A DNA stretch of 64,000 nucleotides from Stutzerimonas chloritidismutans AW-1 (GTDB lineage: Bacteria; Pseudomonadota; Gammaproteobacteria; Pseudomonadales; Pseudomonadaceae), in the NCBI RefSeq assembly GCF_000495915.1, contig NZ_AOFQ01000074.1, forward strand, positions 39,971 through 103,970. The letters are read 5' to 3'. Shown piece after piece: positions 36,425 to 47,699 of the stretch (position 1 is the stretch's first letter; every line of letters begins with the position of its first letter). Position numbers and translations under genes: made by a program. The notes under the pieces were generated by a model. It had not been told where the DNA came from. It saw only the letters and a list, made by a program, of their open reading frames with translations, and ran no database searches.

Positions 36425-38386
36425 ATGCGCCTGAAGTCGCTCACCACTCTCAACACCCTGCTGCTCATTGCAGTCTGTCTCGCGCTGGGTGCCACGCTCT
36501 GGTGGTCCGAGCGTGCCATGGAGCGCCCCTACCTGCTCATGGCGCGTTACCTGGGGCTGTCTCAACAGTTCCAGCATCAGGCAGCGGAAAATATTCAGGG
36601 CTATCTCGCCAGCGGTGACGCATTGCGTCATAGCCAGGCGCAGCAGGCGCTCACCGATCTCCAGCGCGACGTAATCGAACTTCCGGATGGTCTGACGGAA
36701 ACGCTACGCCCGAGCCTGGAAGAGCTGGTCCGCTTCACCGCCACTGACCTGCTCGCGGCCGGCAAGCTCGCCGGCGATCCGCAGGGCTTGCTGCTGCAGG
36801 CAGAACGCGAAATGGCCGGAGCGCTGTCGCAACTCGACGACTACCAGGCGGGAGCCGATCATCCGAGCGCGCGACACTATCAACAGCCTCTTTTCTCGGC
36901 CGGGCAACAGCTGCTGCGGCTCAGCCACGCAAGGGGAAAGCTGGTCGCCTCCGGCCGGGATGAGCTGGCCAGCGAAGTGGAGCAGGCCCTGCAAAACCTC
37001 GAACAGGACGCCGCAAAGCTCGAGGCACTGCCGTTACTCGGCGTGCTCGCAGCCGAGCAGTCGGCCGCAAGCAATTTCGCCGCCCTGCTCGACCTCGGCG
37101 ATGCCGCGAAGCAGACCAGTGAAGACCAGGGCGTTGCGCTCAAGCGCGAGCTGACCAGCCTGATCAAGCGCTATCCGGCCGAGCTGCAGCGCACCCGGCA
37201 GCTGATCCGCCAGCGCAGCGAGCTGCTGCAGAGCAGCGCCGGCAAGATCGATGCCGTGCAACAGGCCCTGGCCGAGCTGGAGCCGGCGGTACGCGCCGAG
37301 CATGGTCGTATCCAGGCGGAGGTGCGCATGCTGCAGGGCGGCATCATCCTGCTGATCCTGCTGATCGCCCTGGCCATCGATCGTCTGCAACGCCAGCTGA
37401 CCCGAGCTCTCGGTCAGCTGGTGCCGGCACTTTCGGAATGGGCCGAGGGAGACTTCGCCAGCGATGCACGGATCGAGTCGAAGATCCGCGAGATTGCCGA
37501 TATCGAAAGCTCGCTCAATCGCCTGCGCAGCTACCTGCTTGGCCTGGTCGGAACCTTGCGCCAGCAGGCGACCCAGGTCGCCGCCAGCAGTCGAAGCCTC
37601 GACGAAATGAGCAGCGACCTGCACGAAGGCGCCCAGCGCCAGACCGGCGATACCGCACAGATACGCGATTCGCTGAGCGAACTGGAGGCCACCATCCAGC
37701 AGGTCGCCGATGGTGCCGGAGAAGCCGCCGAGGCGAGCCGCGCTGCGGCGCGCGCCGTGCATCAGGGTCAGCAGGTGATCGGCCAGAGCCTGACCGGCCT
37801 GCATGGGCTGGTCAGCGAAGTGCAGGACAACGCGGCGGCGATCGAACGCCTGGCCGACGAAACCACCACCATCGGCAACGTGCTGACGGTGATCCGCTCC
37901 ATCGCCGAGCAAACCAATCTGCTCGCGCTCAATGCCGCCATCGAGGCGGCCCGCGCCGGCGGGCATGGACGCGGGTTCGCCGTGGTGGCCGACGAAGTGC
38001 GTTCACTGGCGCAGCGCACCAGCGGTGCGACCGAGGAGATCCAGCAACTGATCGGTCGCCTGCAACTGGCGGCACGACAGTCGGTCGAGGCGATGCGCAG
38101 CCAGGTCGAGCATGCGCAAAGCACGGCGAACCTCGCCGAAAGTGCCGATCAGGCACTGGACGAGATCGTCTCGACCATCGCCACCATCAGCCGCATGGCC
38201 GAACAGATCGCCCAGGCGACCGCCCAGCAGGGCGAAGCGGTGGGCGAGATTCGCGGACACAGTGAGCGTATCCACCAGCTCGGCGACGCCAACCTGAATC
38301 ACATCAGCCGGGGACGTGAGCAAAGTGCGCAGATGCTGCAGCTGGGCAGCGAACTGGATCGCGCGACCCAGGCGTTCAGATTCTGA
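36425..38386 (+). CDS. ctpL: Methyl-accepting chemotaxis protein, CtpL-like (phosphate taxis type)
   Basis: Chemoreceptor of 653 residues. TM1 is at about 8-27 (TLLLIAVCLALGATLWW), a helical periplasmic ligand domain of about 275 residues follows, TM2 is at about 303-320 (IILLILLIALAID), then HAMP and a signalling domain with the tip EQTNLLALNAAIEAARAGGHGRGF (split by the turn). Length, order and linkage to a gcbA-like gene match PA4844/CtpL, a receptor for low inorganic phosphate in P. aeruginosa. The Pho-box-like repeat upstream agrees. The phosphate ligand is nevertheless inferred and not readable from the protein. It ends at a bidirectional terminator shared with ygiQ. Confidence 0.85.
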   Translation: MRLKSLTTLNTLLLIAVCLALGATLWWSERAMERPYLLMARYLGLSQQFQHQAAENIQGYLASGDALRHSQAQQALTDLQRDVIELPDGLTETLRPSLEELVRFTATDLLAAGKLAGDPQGLLLQAEREMAGALSQLDDYQAGADHPSARHYQQPLFSAGQQLLRLSHARGKLVASGRDELASEVEQALQNLEQDAAKLEALPLLGVLAAEQSAASNFAALLDLGDAAKQTSEDQGVALKRELTSLIKRYPAELQRTRQLIRQRSELLQSSAGKIDAVQQALAELEPAVRAEHGRIQAEVRMLQGGIILLILLIALAIDRLQRQLTRALGQLVPALSEWAEGDFASDARIESKIREIADIESSLNRLRSYLLGLVGTLRQQATQVAASSRSLDEMSSDLHEGAQRQTGDTAQIRDSLSELEATIQQVADGAGEAAEASRAAARAVHQGQQVIGQSLTGLHGLVSEVQDNAAAIERLADETTTIGNVLTVIRSIAEQTNLLALNAAIEAARAGGHGRGFAVVADEVRSLAQRTSGATEEIQQLIGRLQLAARQSVEAMRSQVEHAQSTANLAESADQALDEIVSTIATISRMAEQIAQATAQQGEAVGEIRGHSERIHQLGDANLNHISRGREQSAQMLQLGSELDRATQAFRF

Positions 38387-38390
38387 AAAA

Positions 38391-38420
38391 GAAAACGGAG
38401 CCTGGCGCTCCGTTTCTTTA
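38391..38420. terminator. Bidirectional terminator between ctpL-like gene and ygiQ
   Basis: AAACGGAGC (38393-38401) pairs with GCTCCGTTT (38407-38415). TTTCTTT follows on the plus strand, and an A-rich flank gives a T-run on the minus strand for ygiQ. Confidence 0.8.
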
Positions 38421-38441
38421 TGCCGGCAAGCCTCCCTACCG

Positions 38442-40721
<2,280 letters not shown>

Positions 40722-40889
40722 GGCGGGAAACCGGGACAACGAAAACGGGCGCGGAATATAGCACAAAAAATAACCAAGCCCGACCATCACGCAGGGTCTT
40801 TATCGACCTTCGCGACGGCCGCGCGAAGTGTCACTGCCGCCCGCTATACTCGCGCGACTCAACCATTGCTTCGAGCCCGGGAGTGTCTG

Positions 40890-42755
40890 GTGCACGTCGT
40901 CCTTTTCGCCTTGCTCCTGAGCCTTTGCAGCCAGGCCTCCGCTCATGCCGAAACCGCCCTCCTGAGTGCCAGTGACAGTGGCCGCGGACTGAATGCGCAC
41001 GTCACGCTGCTGGCCGATCCCGGAGCCGAGCTGAACATCGACGACCTGCAACGCCCGGACGTAAAAGCGCGCTTCGTGCCAGCCGAAGGCAAGGCCAGTG
41101 TCGGGCAGAGTCCGCATCCCTGGTGGATCCGCGTCAGCCTGCAACGGGAAAGCGATGCACCGTTTCAATGGTGGCTGGAAGTCGGATCGGTAACCCTGAA
41201 AGACCTGCGCATCTATTTGCCGGATGGCAACGGTGACTGGATCGAGCGACAATCCGGCGAACTGGTCGGGTTCAACGAAGGCCGCGACCATGCCTATCGG
41301 CGCATGCTGTTCAGGCTTCCGCCACTCGGTGACAGCCAGCCGGTGACCTTCTACCTGCGCAGTTACGACCCCGCCGGCAACTCCTTTCCGCTCAAGGTCT
41401 GGCAGCTCGATGCCCTGCAGGAGCAGGCGGTGGGCGAGAACCTGTTTCTCGGCCTGATCTATGGCGTCATCCTGGCGATGCTGCTGTACAACCTGTTCAT
41501 CTTTCTCAGCCTGCGCGACAGCGCCTATTTCTGGTACGTGGTGACCACCACCGGCGCGTTGCTGATGATCCTGGCGATGACCGGCCATGGCTTTCAGTAC
41601 CTCTGGCCGAACGGCCCGGTGCCCTTCTGGCTCGACCGCATCAGCATCCCGGCACTCTGGGGGTTCAGCGCCTGCCGCTTCACCCAGACGCTGTTGCAGA
41701 CACGCCAGTTCGTGCCCTGGGCGCATCGCCTGCTGACCTTTGCCTTGACGCTGTATGTCACCGCCGTGCTGCTCAACGCCTTCGGTTGGCGCGCGTTCGG
41801 CGCCTGGGTATTCGTGGCGCTGGCGCTCACCGCGATTCCCGCCTCGCTGTGGGCTTCGTTCCGTCGCTGGCGCCAGGGCTATTTCCCCGCACTGCTTTAT
41901 CTGCTCGGCTTCGGCGTGATCCTGGGTAGCGTCAACCTGCTCCTGCTGCGCGCCACAGGTGTGGTTCAGCCCGCGGCCTGGAACGCCTACCTCTTTCCGC
42001 TGGCGGTGACCGCAGAATCCATTCTGTTCTCCTTCGCGCTGGCCTACCGCATCCAGATCCTCAAGCAGGAACGGGCAGCAGCGCTGGAGCATGCCGATCA
42101 GGAAAAGAGCGCGCGACTGAGGCAGGTTCAGGCCAGTGCCGAGCAGCTCAGCCTAGCAGTGGAAACCCGCACCGCCGAGCTCGCCGAAGCCAACCGGCAC
42201 CTCAGCGAACGAGAAGTCGAACTGAAGCAGGTCGCTTTTCACGACGCACTGACCGAGCTACCCAACCGGCGCTATCTCATCGAGCGTGTCGAGATGGCGT
42301 TGAGCGATGCCCGACGCCGCGGTGAATCCATCGCCCTGCTGCTCATCGACCTGGACCACTTCAAGCCCATCAACGATTGCCACGGCCACGATGCCGGCGA
42401 TCTGTTGCTGCGTACGCTCAGTCAACGCCTGCGCGACCTGGTGCGCAGCAGCGACATGGCGGCACGCCTGGGTGGGGATGAATTTGCAGTGCTGTTGACC
42501 GGCCCGAATGTCGAACAAGACGCCGCCCAGATCGCCGAGCGGCTGCTGCACGAGCTGTCGCAGCCGGTGCCCTACCGCGACGTCACGCTGGCCGTCACGA
42601 TTAGCGTTGGCGCCGCATTCTTTCCACGCCATGCCGATGGATTTTCACAGCTGTACAAAGCTGCCGACGAGGCCCTCTACCGAGCCAAGCATCAAGGGCG
42701 CGGGAACTGGGTCCAGCAGGAAGAGCAAGCACGGCCCGCCGATCAACCGATGTAG
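40890..42755 (+). CDS. 7TMR-DISM diguanylate cyclase (PA4929-like)
   Basis: Membrane-bound cyclic di-GMP synthase, 621 residues. Signal peptide (about 1-20, ending QASAHA), a periplasmic 7TMR-DISMED2 carbohydrate-binding-like beta domain (about 25-170), seven TM helices (about 185-390), a coiled coil (about 395-440) and a GGDEF domain with active motif GGDEF (528-532). The inhibitory-site RSSD lies five residues earlier. GTG 40890 is chosen because GGGAG sits about 7 bases upstream and it gives the signal peptide. The same frame stays open for 2.5 kb upstream, but that is antisense to ygiQ. The last 13 bases overlap the convergent alr gene. The ligand is unknown. Confidence 0.9.
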   Translation: MHVVLFALLLSLCSQASAHAETALLSASDSGRGLNAHVTLLADPGAELNIDDLQRPDVKARFVPAEGKASVGQSPHPWWIRVSLQRESDAPFQWWLEVGSVTLKDLRIYLPDGNGDWIERQSGELVGFNEGRDHAYRRMLFRLPPLGDSQPVTFYLRSYDPAGNSFPLKVWQLDALQEQAVGENLFLGLIYGVILAMLLYNLFIFLSLRDSAYFWYVVTTTGALLMILAMTGHGFQYLWPNGPVPFWLDRISIPALWGFSACRFTQTLLQTRQFVPWAHRLLTFALTLYVTAVLLNAFGWRAFGAWVFVALALTAIPASLWASFRRWRQGYFPALLYLLGFGVILGSVNLLLLRATGVVQPAAWNAYLFPLAVTAESILFSFALAYRIQILKQERAAALEHADQEKSARLRQVQASAEQLSLAVETRTAELAEANRHLSEREVELKQVAFHDALTELPNRRYLIERVEMALSDARRRGESIALLLIDLDHFKPINDCHGHDAGDLLLRTLSQRLRDLVRSSDMAARLGGDEFAVLLTGPNVEQDAAQIAERLLHELSQPVPYRDVTLAVTISVGAAFFPRHADGFSQLYKAADEALYRAKHQGRGNWVQQEEQARPADQPM

Positions 42756-43819
42756 CGGCGCGGTACACGCCCGGTCACCTTGGTCAGCAGCTCGTAGCCG
42801 ATGGTCCCGCAGGCCTGGGCCAGCTCGTCGATTGGCATCTGCGCGCCCCACAACTCCACGGCATCCCCTACCTGCGCCTGCGGCAGATCGGTGAGATCCA
42901 CCGCCAGCATGTCCATTGAGACCCTGCCGGCCAGCGGCACGCGCTGGCCATGAATCACCACCGAGGTGCCCGAAGGCGCGGTACGCGGGTAACCATCGGC
43001 ATAGCCGCAGCTGACCGTGCCGATACGCGAGGCGCGTTGCGCGACCCAGCTGGCGCCATAGCCGACACTTTCACCTTCGGACACATCACGCACGGCGATC
43101 AGGGCACCGGTCAGCGTCATCACCGGGCGCAATCCAAGTTCCTTCGCACTCAGTTCGGCGAACGGCGTGGCGCCATAAAGCATGATGCCGGGACGAATCC
43201 AGGCCATGTGTGCCTGCGGCAACGCCAACACCGCGGCAGAGTTGGCCAGCGAGCAGTTATCGAACTCCAGGGCCATCAATTCGCTATAGCGCTCCAGCTG
43301 CAACTCGGTCAGGGCATGACCGCGCTCATCGGCGCAGGCAAAGTGGCTGATCAGGTTGAGCTCGCCAACCTGTGCCTTGCCCCTGAGCCGCGCATGGCAT
43401 TCGCGCAGGCCGTGCAGGGTGAAGCCCAACCTGTGCATGCCCGAATCCAGCTTCAACCACACATTCAACGGCCGCGGCAGATCGGCCGCCAGCAACCAAT
43501 CGGCCTGACGCTGATCCTGGATGGCAACATCCAGCCCAAGCTCGGCGGCGCGCAAATACTCAGCCGGCTCGAAACAACCTTCCAGCAGCAGGATGCGGGC
43601 ATCGGGCGCACTGAGGCGAACCTCTTCCGCTTCTTCCAGGCAGGCCACGGCATAGCCGTCGGCAATCTCGCGTAGCGCCGTAACCGCTTCCCGTGCGCCA
43701 TGCCCGTAGGCATTGGCCTTGACCACGGCAAACGCCTGGCGCTGCGGGGCGCATTGCTTGGCGAGCAGGTAGTTGTGACGAAGCGCGGTCAGATCGACCG
43801 TGGCAACCAGCGGACGCAT
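42743..43819 (-). CDS. alr: Alanine racemase
   Basis: PLP enzyme that makes D-alanine for peptidoglycan; 358 residues. The PLP lysine is Lys34 in VVKANAYGHG; the catalytic Tyr of the second domain is in SVGYGASW; the phosphate-binding SCGYADGYPR and dimer segment RVSMDMLAVDLT are present. ATG 43819 is preferred to 43837 because AGGAA lies about six bases upstream and the family start is MRPLVATVDL. The gene lies 131 bases after dnaB on the same strand and overlaps the convergent cyclase gene by 13 bases. P. aeruginosa has alr at the same place (PA4930) and dadX elsewhere. Confidence 0.94.
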   Translation of the reverse strand: MRPLVATVDLTALRHNYLLAKQCAPQRQAFAVVKANAYGHGAREAVTALREIADGYAVACLEEAEEVRLSAPDARILLLEGCFEPAEYLRAAELGLDVAIQDQRQADWLLAADLPRPLNVWLKLDSGMHRLGFTLHGLRECHARLRGKAQVGELNLISHFACADERGHALTELQLERYSELMALEFDNCSLANSAAVLALPQAHMAWIRPGIMLYGATPFAELSAKELGLRPVMTLTGALIAVRDVSEGESVGYGASWVAQRASRIGTVSCGYADGYPRTAPSGTSVVIHGQRVPLAGRVSMDMLAVDLTDLPQAQVGDAVELWGAQMPIDELAQACGTIGYELLTKVTGRVPRRYIG

Positions 43820-43950
43820 GAAGTTTTTCCTGTACAACGGCGGGTGGGCGAAATCTTACTCCTGTGGACCGGGCCGCGCAGGCTGGCGTTCGGCTGAGTC
43901 GGGCGGCAACAACATACAGCCCGCCGTCAAAAACGCCACAGCAGCTACGC

Positions 43951-45345
43951 TTACTCGTCGTCGAACTGGTAGCTGCCCGGTGCCAGGTTCTCGAAGCGTG
44001 AATAGCGGCCAAGGAACGCCAGACGCGTTGTGCCGATCGGACCGTTACGCTGCTTGCCGATGATAATTTCGGCGACGCCCTTGTACTCGGTTTCGGGGTG
44101 ATAGACCTCGTCCCGGTATACGAACATGATGATGTCGGCGTCCTGCTCGATTGCCCCCGATTCACGCAAGTCGGAGTTCACCGGGCGCTTGTTGGGGCGC
44201 TGTTCGAGCGAGCGGTTGAGCTGCGACAGGGCGATCACCGGACAGTTGAATTCCTTGGCGAGGCCCTTGAGCGAGCGCGAAATCTCGGAAATCTCGTTGG
44301 TCCGGTTGTCGCCGCTCGAGCCTGGGATCTGCATCAGCTGCAGGTAGTCGACCATGATCATGGCGATCTCGCCGTGCTCACGGGCCAGGCGCCGGGTCCG
44401 CGCACGCATCTCCGACGGGCTGATACCGGCGGTATCGTCGATGAACAGCTTACGGTCGTTGAGCAGATTCACCGCGGAAGTCAGCCGTGGCCAGTCGTCG
44501 TCCTCAAGCTTACCTGCGCGGACCTTGGTCTGGTCGATGCGGCCGAGCGAAGCGAGCATACGAATGACGATGGAGTCCGCGGGCATTTCCAGGGAAAACA
44601 CCAGTACCGCCTTGTCGGTGCGCAGCACGGCATTCTCGACAAGGTTCATGGCGAAGGTCGTCTTACCCATGGACGGACGACCGGCAACGATGATCAGGTC
44701 AGCCGGTTGCAGTCCGTTGGTGGCTTCGTCGAGATCGGTAAAGCCGGTGGACAGGCCGGTGATCGCCTCACCCGCATTGAAGAGGGTGTCGATACGATCG
44801 ATGGCTTTGACCAGAATGTCGTTGATGCCGATCGGACCACCGGTCTTGGGCCGCGCTTCAGCGATCTGAAAGATCAAACGCTCGGCTTCGTCGAGAATCT
44901 CCTCGCCGGTACGGCCTTGCGGCGCGTAGGCACTGTCGGCGATCTCATTGCTGATGCCGATCAGCTGGCGCAGCGTCGCGCGCTCGCGAATGATCTGCGC
45001 GTAGGCCTTGATGTTCGCCACCGAAGGCGTGTTCTTCGCCAGCTCACCGAGATAGGCCAGGCCGCCGACCTGTGGCAGGGGCCCTTCCTTGTCCAGTTGC
45101 TCGGACAGGGTGACCACGTCGAACGGCGAGTTGCGCTCGGCCAGGGTGAAGATGGCGCGGAAGATGAGGCGATGATCGTGGCGATAGAAATCGCCATCGG
45201 ATACCTGGTCGAGCACGCGCTCCCAGGCATTGTTGTCCAGCATCAGGCCGCCAAGCACCGCCTGCTCTGCCTCGATGGAGTGCGGCGGCACCTTGAGCGC
45301 TGCGGTTTCCAGATCGTATTGCTGGGGGACACTGATGTCGTTCAT
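43951..45345 (-). CDS. dnaB: Replicative DNA helicase DnaB
   Basis: Hexameric 5'-3' helicase of the replication fork; 464 residues. The N-terminal helical dimerisation domain (about 15-120, PHSIEAEQAVLGGLMLDN), the linker, and the RecA-like domain with Walker A GRPSMGKTTFAM (about 230), the MIMVDYLQLM Walker B, and the QLNRSLEQRPNKRP arm are all present. There is no intein and no insertion. It begins 103 bases after rplI, beyond that gene's terminator, so it probably has its own transcription in addition to read-through. Confidence 0.96.
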   Translation of the reverse strand: MNDISVPQQYDLETAALKVPPHSIEAEQAVLGGLMLDNNAWERVLDQVSDGDFYRHDHRLIFRAIFTLAERNSPFDVVTLSEQLDKEGPLPQVGGLAYLGELAKNTPSVANIKAYAQIIRERATLRQLIGISNEIADSAYAPQGRTGEEILDEAERLIFQIAEARPKTGGPIGINDILVKAIDRIDTLFNAGEAITGLSTGFTDLDEATNGLQPADLIIVAGRPSMGKTTFAMNLVENAVLRTDKAVLVFSLEMPADSIVIRMLASLGRIDQTKVRAGKLEDDDWPRLTSAVNLLNDRKLFIDDTAGISPSEMRARTRRLAREHGEIAMIMVDYLQLMQIPGSSGDNRTNEISEISRSLKGLAKEFNCPVIALSQLNRSLEQRPNKRPVNSDLRESGAIEQDADIIMFVYRDEVYHPETEYKGVAEIIIGKQRNGPIGTTRLAFLGRYSRFENLAPGSYQFDDE

Positions 45346-45366
45346 GGCACTCGGAATTCGAAACTA

Positions 45367-45409
45367 CAAAAAAACAAAGGGCACGTTCCACTCGCGTGGA
45401 AACGTGCCC
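45367..45409 (-). terminator. Factor-independent terminator of the rpsF-rplI operon
   Basis: Read on the minus strand after rplI, arms GGGCACGTT-CCAC and GTGG-AACGTGCCC (45379-45409, one unpaired base) are followed by a run TTTGTTTTTTT (45367-45378). It separates the ribosomal operon from dnaB. Confidence 0.85.
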
Positions 45410-45448
45410 GATGTTACTCGTCAGGCACCAGCGGTGCCAGACGATGGC

Positions 45449-45895
45449 TTAGCCGGCTACGACGATCAGCTTGACGGTCGCTTCGACGTCGGTGTGCAGG
45501 TGCACAGCTACGTCGTACTCACCAACCTGACGGATGGTGCCGTTCGGCAGACGGACTTCGCTCTTCGCTACTTCAACGCCAGAGGCGGTCAGTGCGTCGG
45601 CGATGTCGTGAGTGCCGATGGAACCGAACAGCTTGCCCTCATCGCCCGCGGTAGCGGTGATGGTGACTTCCAGTTCGGCCAGCTGAGCGGCGCGAGTTTC
45701 GGCAGAAGCCTTACGCTCGGCAGCAGCTTTTTCCAGGTCAGCACGACGAGCTTCGAACTCGGCGATGTTGGCTGCGGTAGCAGCAGTAGCCTTGCGCTGC
45801 GGCAGCAGGTAGTTGCGACCGTAACCAGACTTGACGTTTACCTTGTCGCCCAGGTTGCCCAGGTTTGCGACTTTTTCCAGCAGGATGACTTCCAT
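45449..45895 (-). CDS. rplI: 50S ribosomal protein L9
   Basis: 148 residues beginning MEVILLEKVANLGNLGDKVNVKSGYGRNYL (family start, split by the glycine loops), with the long connecting helix (about 40-75, Ala/Glu/Arg-rich) and the C-terminal domain LFGSIGTHDIADAL. L9 binds 23S rRNA near L1 and affects frame maintenance. Last gene of the rpsF operon; 21 bases separate it from the DUF2232 gene. Confidence 0.97.
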   Translation of the reverse strand: MEVILLEKVANLGNLGDKVNVKSGYGRNYLLPQRKATAATAANIAEFEARRADLEKAAAERKASAETRAAQLAELEVTITATAGDEGKLFGSIGTHDIADALTASGVEVAKSEVRLPNGTIRQVGEYDVAVHLHTDVEATVKLIVVAG

Positions 45896-45916
45896 TTGAG
45901 TCTTACCTCTTAACTT

Positions 45917-46810
45917 TTAACCTTCACCGTTCGCAGGTCCCGCGCCATTCTTACCGGCTGCGCGACCACGAAAATCAAACAGACTGTCGACAATGGCCAA
46001 AACGGCCAGTAACGGATAAATCAACTGCATGAACAGCACCAGCGTGACGTACAGCCCCACCAGCCAGAATCGCGGCAGACGCCCCTGAGCCACCAGCCCG
46101 TGCATTAGCGCGATACCGGCAAACACCAGCGGTACACTGCACAACGGCGTCAAAACCGCCAGCTGCGCACCCAGGTTCGGTCCAAGCAGCATGCCGACCA
46201 GCAGCAGCACCGCCAGCAGTGGCGGGAACCGCAGCGTATGAAACTCACTGCCGAAACCGCCCGGGTTGTACAACGCTGCCTGCCAGTAACGACCAAGCAT
46301 CAGGCTAAGCAGGGTGACGACCTGCAGCAGTGCAGCCAGAAGGCCGGTCAGTACCGGTGCCAACAAGGACTCCAAGCGTCCGCGCTCCTCCACCGAAAGC
46401 TGCTGATAGGCGCCTGACAATGCGTCAGGCAACACTTTCTGCAGTTCGCTGGCCAGCGCCGCAATGGGCTCGCCGAACACCGCACCGAGAGCCCAGACAT
46501 ACAGCAGTCCAAGGCCCACACTGCACAACATCACCCGCACCCACGAAGCCTGACTGCGCAGCAGTAACGCCAGCCCCAGCGAGCCCAGCAATACCAGCAG
46601 GGTTCGCGGATCGCCGAAGTACCACCAGGCCAGTGCTGGCAATACCGCCCAGACCAGCACACCCAACGCATCGTTGAGGCCACGGCGCAACAACACCAGG
46701 CTGCCCGCGGCTGCACTCAGCCAGAACAACATGGGCAACGCTGCAGCACCCGCCACCACGAAGATGGCTTGCATACGGCCGCGCATGATGAACTCAGCCA
46801 GGGCACGCAT
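45917..46810 (-). CDS. DUF2232 membrane protein inside the ribosomal protein operon
   Basis: Polytopic inner-membrane protein of 297 residues, about eight hydrophobic segments (for example VVAGAALPMLFWLSAAAGSLV, LLALLLQVVTLLSLMLG and the last one, LYVTLVLFMQLIYPLLAVLAIV). It resembles DUF2232/YybS-type proteins with weak similarity to ECF-transporter substrate-binding subunits. Gaps are 34 bases to rpsR and 21 to rplI, so it is part of the rpsF-rpsR-rplI transcript. P. aeruginosa has the same insertion (PA4933). Function unknown. Confidence 0.85.
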   Translation of the reverse strand: MRALAEFIMRGRMQAIFVVAGAAALPMLFWLSAAAGSLVLLRRGLNDALGVLVWAVLPALAWWYFGDPRTLLVLLGSLGLALLLRSQASWVRVMLCSVGLGLLYVWALGAVFGEPIAALASELQKVLPDALSGAYQQLSVEERGRLESLLAPVLTGLLAALLQVVTLLSLMLGRYWQAALYNPGGFGSEFHTLRFPPLLAVLLLVGMLLGPNLGAQLAVLTPLCSVPLVFAGIALMHGLVAQGRLPRFWLVGLYVTLVLFMQLIYPLLAVLAIVDSLFDFRGRAAGKNGAGPANGEG

Positions 46811-46844
46811 GCGATTTATCCTTTACTTCTGTCGACCAGCCGGA

Positions 46845-47075
46845 TCAACGGCCGTGGCTGTCGGTGTAGGGCAGCAGGGCCAGGTAGCGGGCGCGCTTGA
46901 TAGCGGTAGCCAGCTGACGCTGATAACGTGCCTTGGTTCCGGTGATACGGCTAGGAACGATCTTGCCGGTCTCGGAGATATAGGCCTTCAGGGTGTTGAG
47001 ATCTTTGTAGTCGATCTCTTTCACGCCTTCGGCGGTGAAACGGCAGAACTTACGACGACGGAAAAAACGTGCCAT
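46845..47075 (-). CDS. rpsR: 30S ribosomal protein S18
   Basis: 76 residues, MARFFRRRKFCRFTAEG start and the conserved DLNTLKAYISETGKIVPSRITGT and KYQRQL-like ARYQRQLATAIKRARYLALLPY segments. It forms a dimer with S6 on the 30S platform. It lies 28 bases after rpsF in the same operon. Confidence 0.97.
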   Translation of the reverse strand: MARFFRRRKFCRFTAEGVKEIDYKDLNTLKAYISETGKIVPSRITGTKARYQRQLATAIKRARYLALLPYTDSHGR

Positions 47076-47103
47076 GAAATAGGCTCCTCAATAGATCCGT
47101 GGA

Positions 47104-47520
47104 TTACTCGTCAGCGTTGTTATCGCTGTCACTGTCGCTCTCGTTGGAGCCGTCAGTGTTGTCAGGGCGATCACGACGCTCGCGGCGCTCGCTACGGTTT
47201 TCCTCGGCCTTGAGCATTTCAGACTGTTCGGTCTCGGCTTCGTCGCGACGAATGATCAGGTTACGGATGACGGCGTCGTTGTAGCGGAAGTTGTCTTCCA
47301 GCTCGGCCAGGGCCTTGCCACTGCACTCGACGTTCAGCATCACATAGTGAGCCTTGTGCACGTTGTTGATGGCGTAAGCCAGCTGACGACGGCCCCAGTC
47401 TTCCAGGCGGTGAATCTTGCCACCGTCTTCTTCGATCAGCTTGGTGTAACGCTCCACCATGCCGCCGACCTGCTCGCTCTGGTCCGGGTGAACCAGAAAG
47501 ATGATTTCGTAATGACGCAT
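47104..47520 (-). CDS. rpsF: 30S ribosomal protein S6
   Basis: 138 residues: the S6 ferredoxin-like fold (MRHYEIIFLVHPDQSEQV at the start, EDWGRRQLAYAINNVHKAHY in the middle) followed by a 40-residue acidic, Asp/Ser/Asn/Glu-rich tail. Such tails receive glutamates from RimK in some bacteria. First gene of the operon, behind a strong promoter and a hairpin that resembles the S6:S18 autoregulatory leader. Confidence 0.97.
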   Translation of the reverse strand: MRHYEIIFLVHPDQSEQVGGMVERYTKLIEEDGGKIHRLEDWGRRQLAYAINNVHKAHYVMLNVECSGKALAELEDNFRYNDAVIRNLIIRRDEAETEQSEMLKAEENRSERRERRDRPDNTDGSNESDSDSDNNADE

Positions 47521-47536
47521 AATTGCTCCTTACGGG

Positions 47537-47566
47537 TTGCAGCCTGCCGACTAAGCGGTCAGGCAA
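47537..47566 (-). promoter_or_regulatory. Candidate S6:S18 autoregulatory leader hairpin of rpsF
   Basis: On the minus strand, 17 bases before the rpsF start, GCCTG-A-CCG pairs with CGG-CAGGC, flanked by TTGC/GCAA, with loop CTTAGT. The exposed or bulged ACCG fits the CCG element of the known S6:S18-binding leader RNAs. Assignment by form and place only. Confidence 0.5.
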
Positions 47567-47634
47567 GGAGTGAATGACTTGTTGTCTTGCTTGCAGGTAG
47601 GCGCGCAAACGCCTGCCGTCCAGGCAAGGGGCGC

Positions 47635-47663
47635 CATTCTAGAGAAGGGCTGACAGCGGCGCA
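47635..47663 (-). promoter_or_regulatory. Sigma-70 promoter of the rpsF operon
   Basis: On the minus strand TTGCGC (47658-47663) is followed after 17 bases by TAGAAT (47635-47640). The predicted transcript starts about 110 bases before rpsF. Confidence 0.7.
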
Positions 47664-47699
47664 AGGCGACCTGGTGAATATTTAACCAGCTTTAGACAT

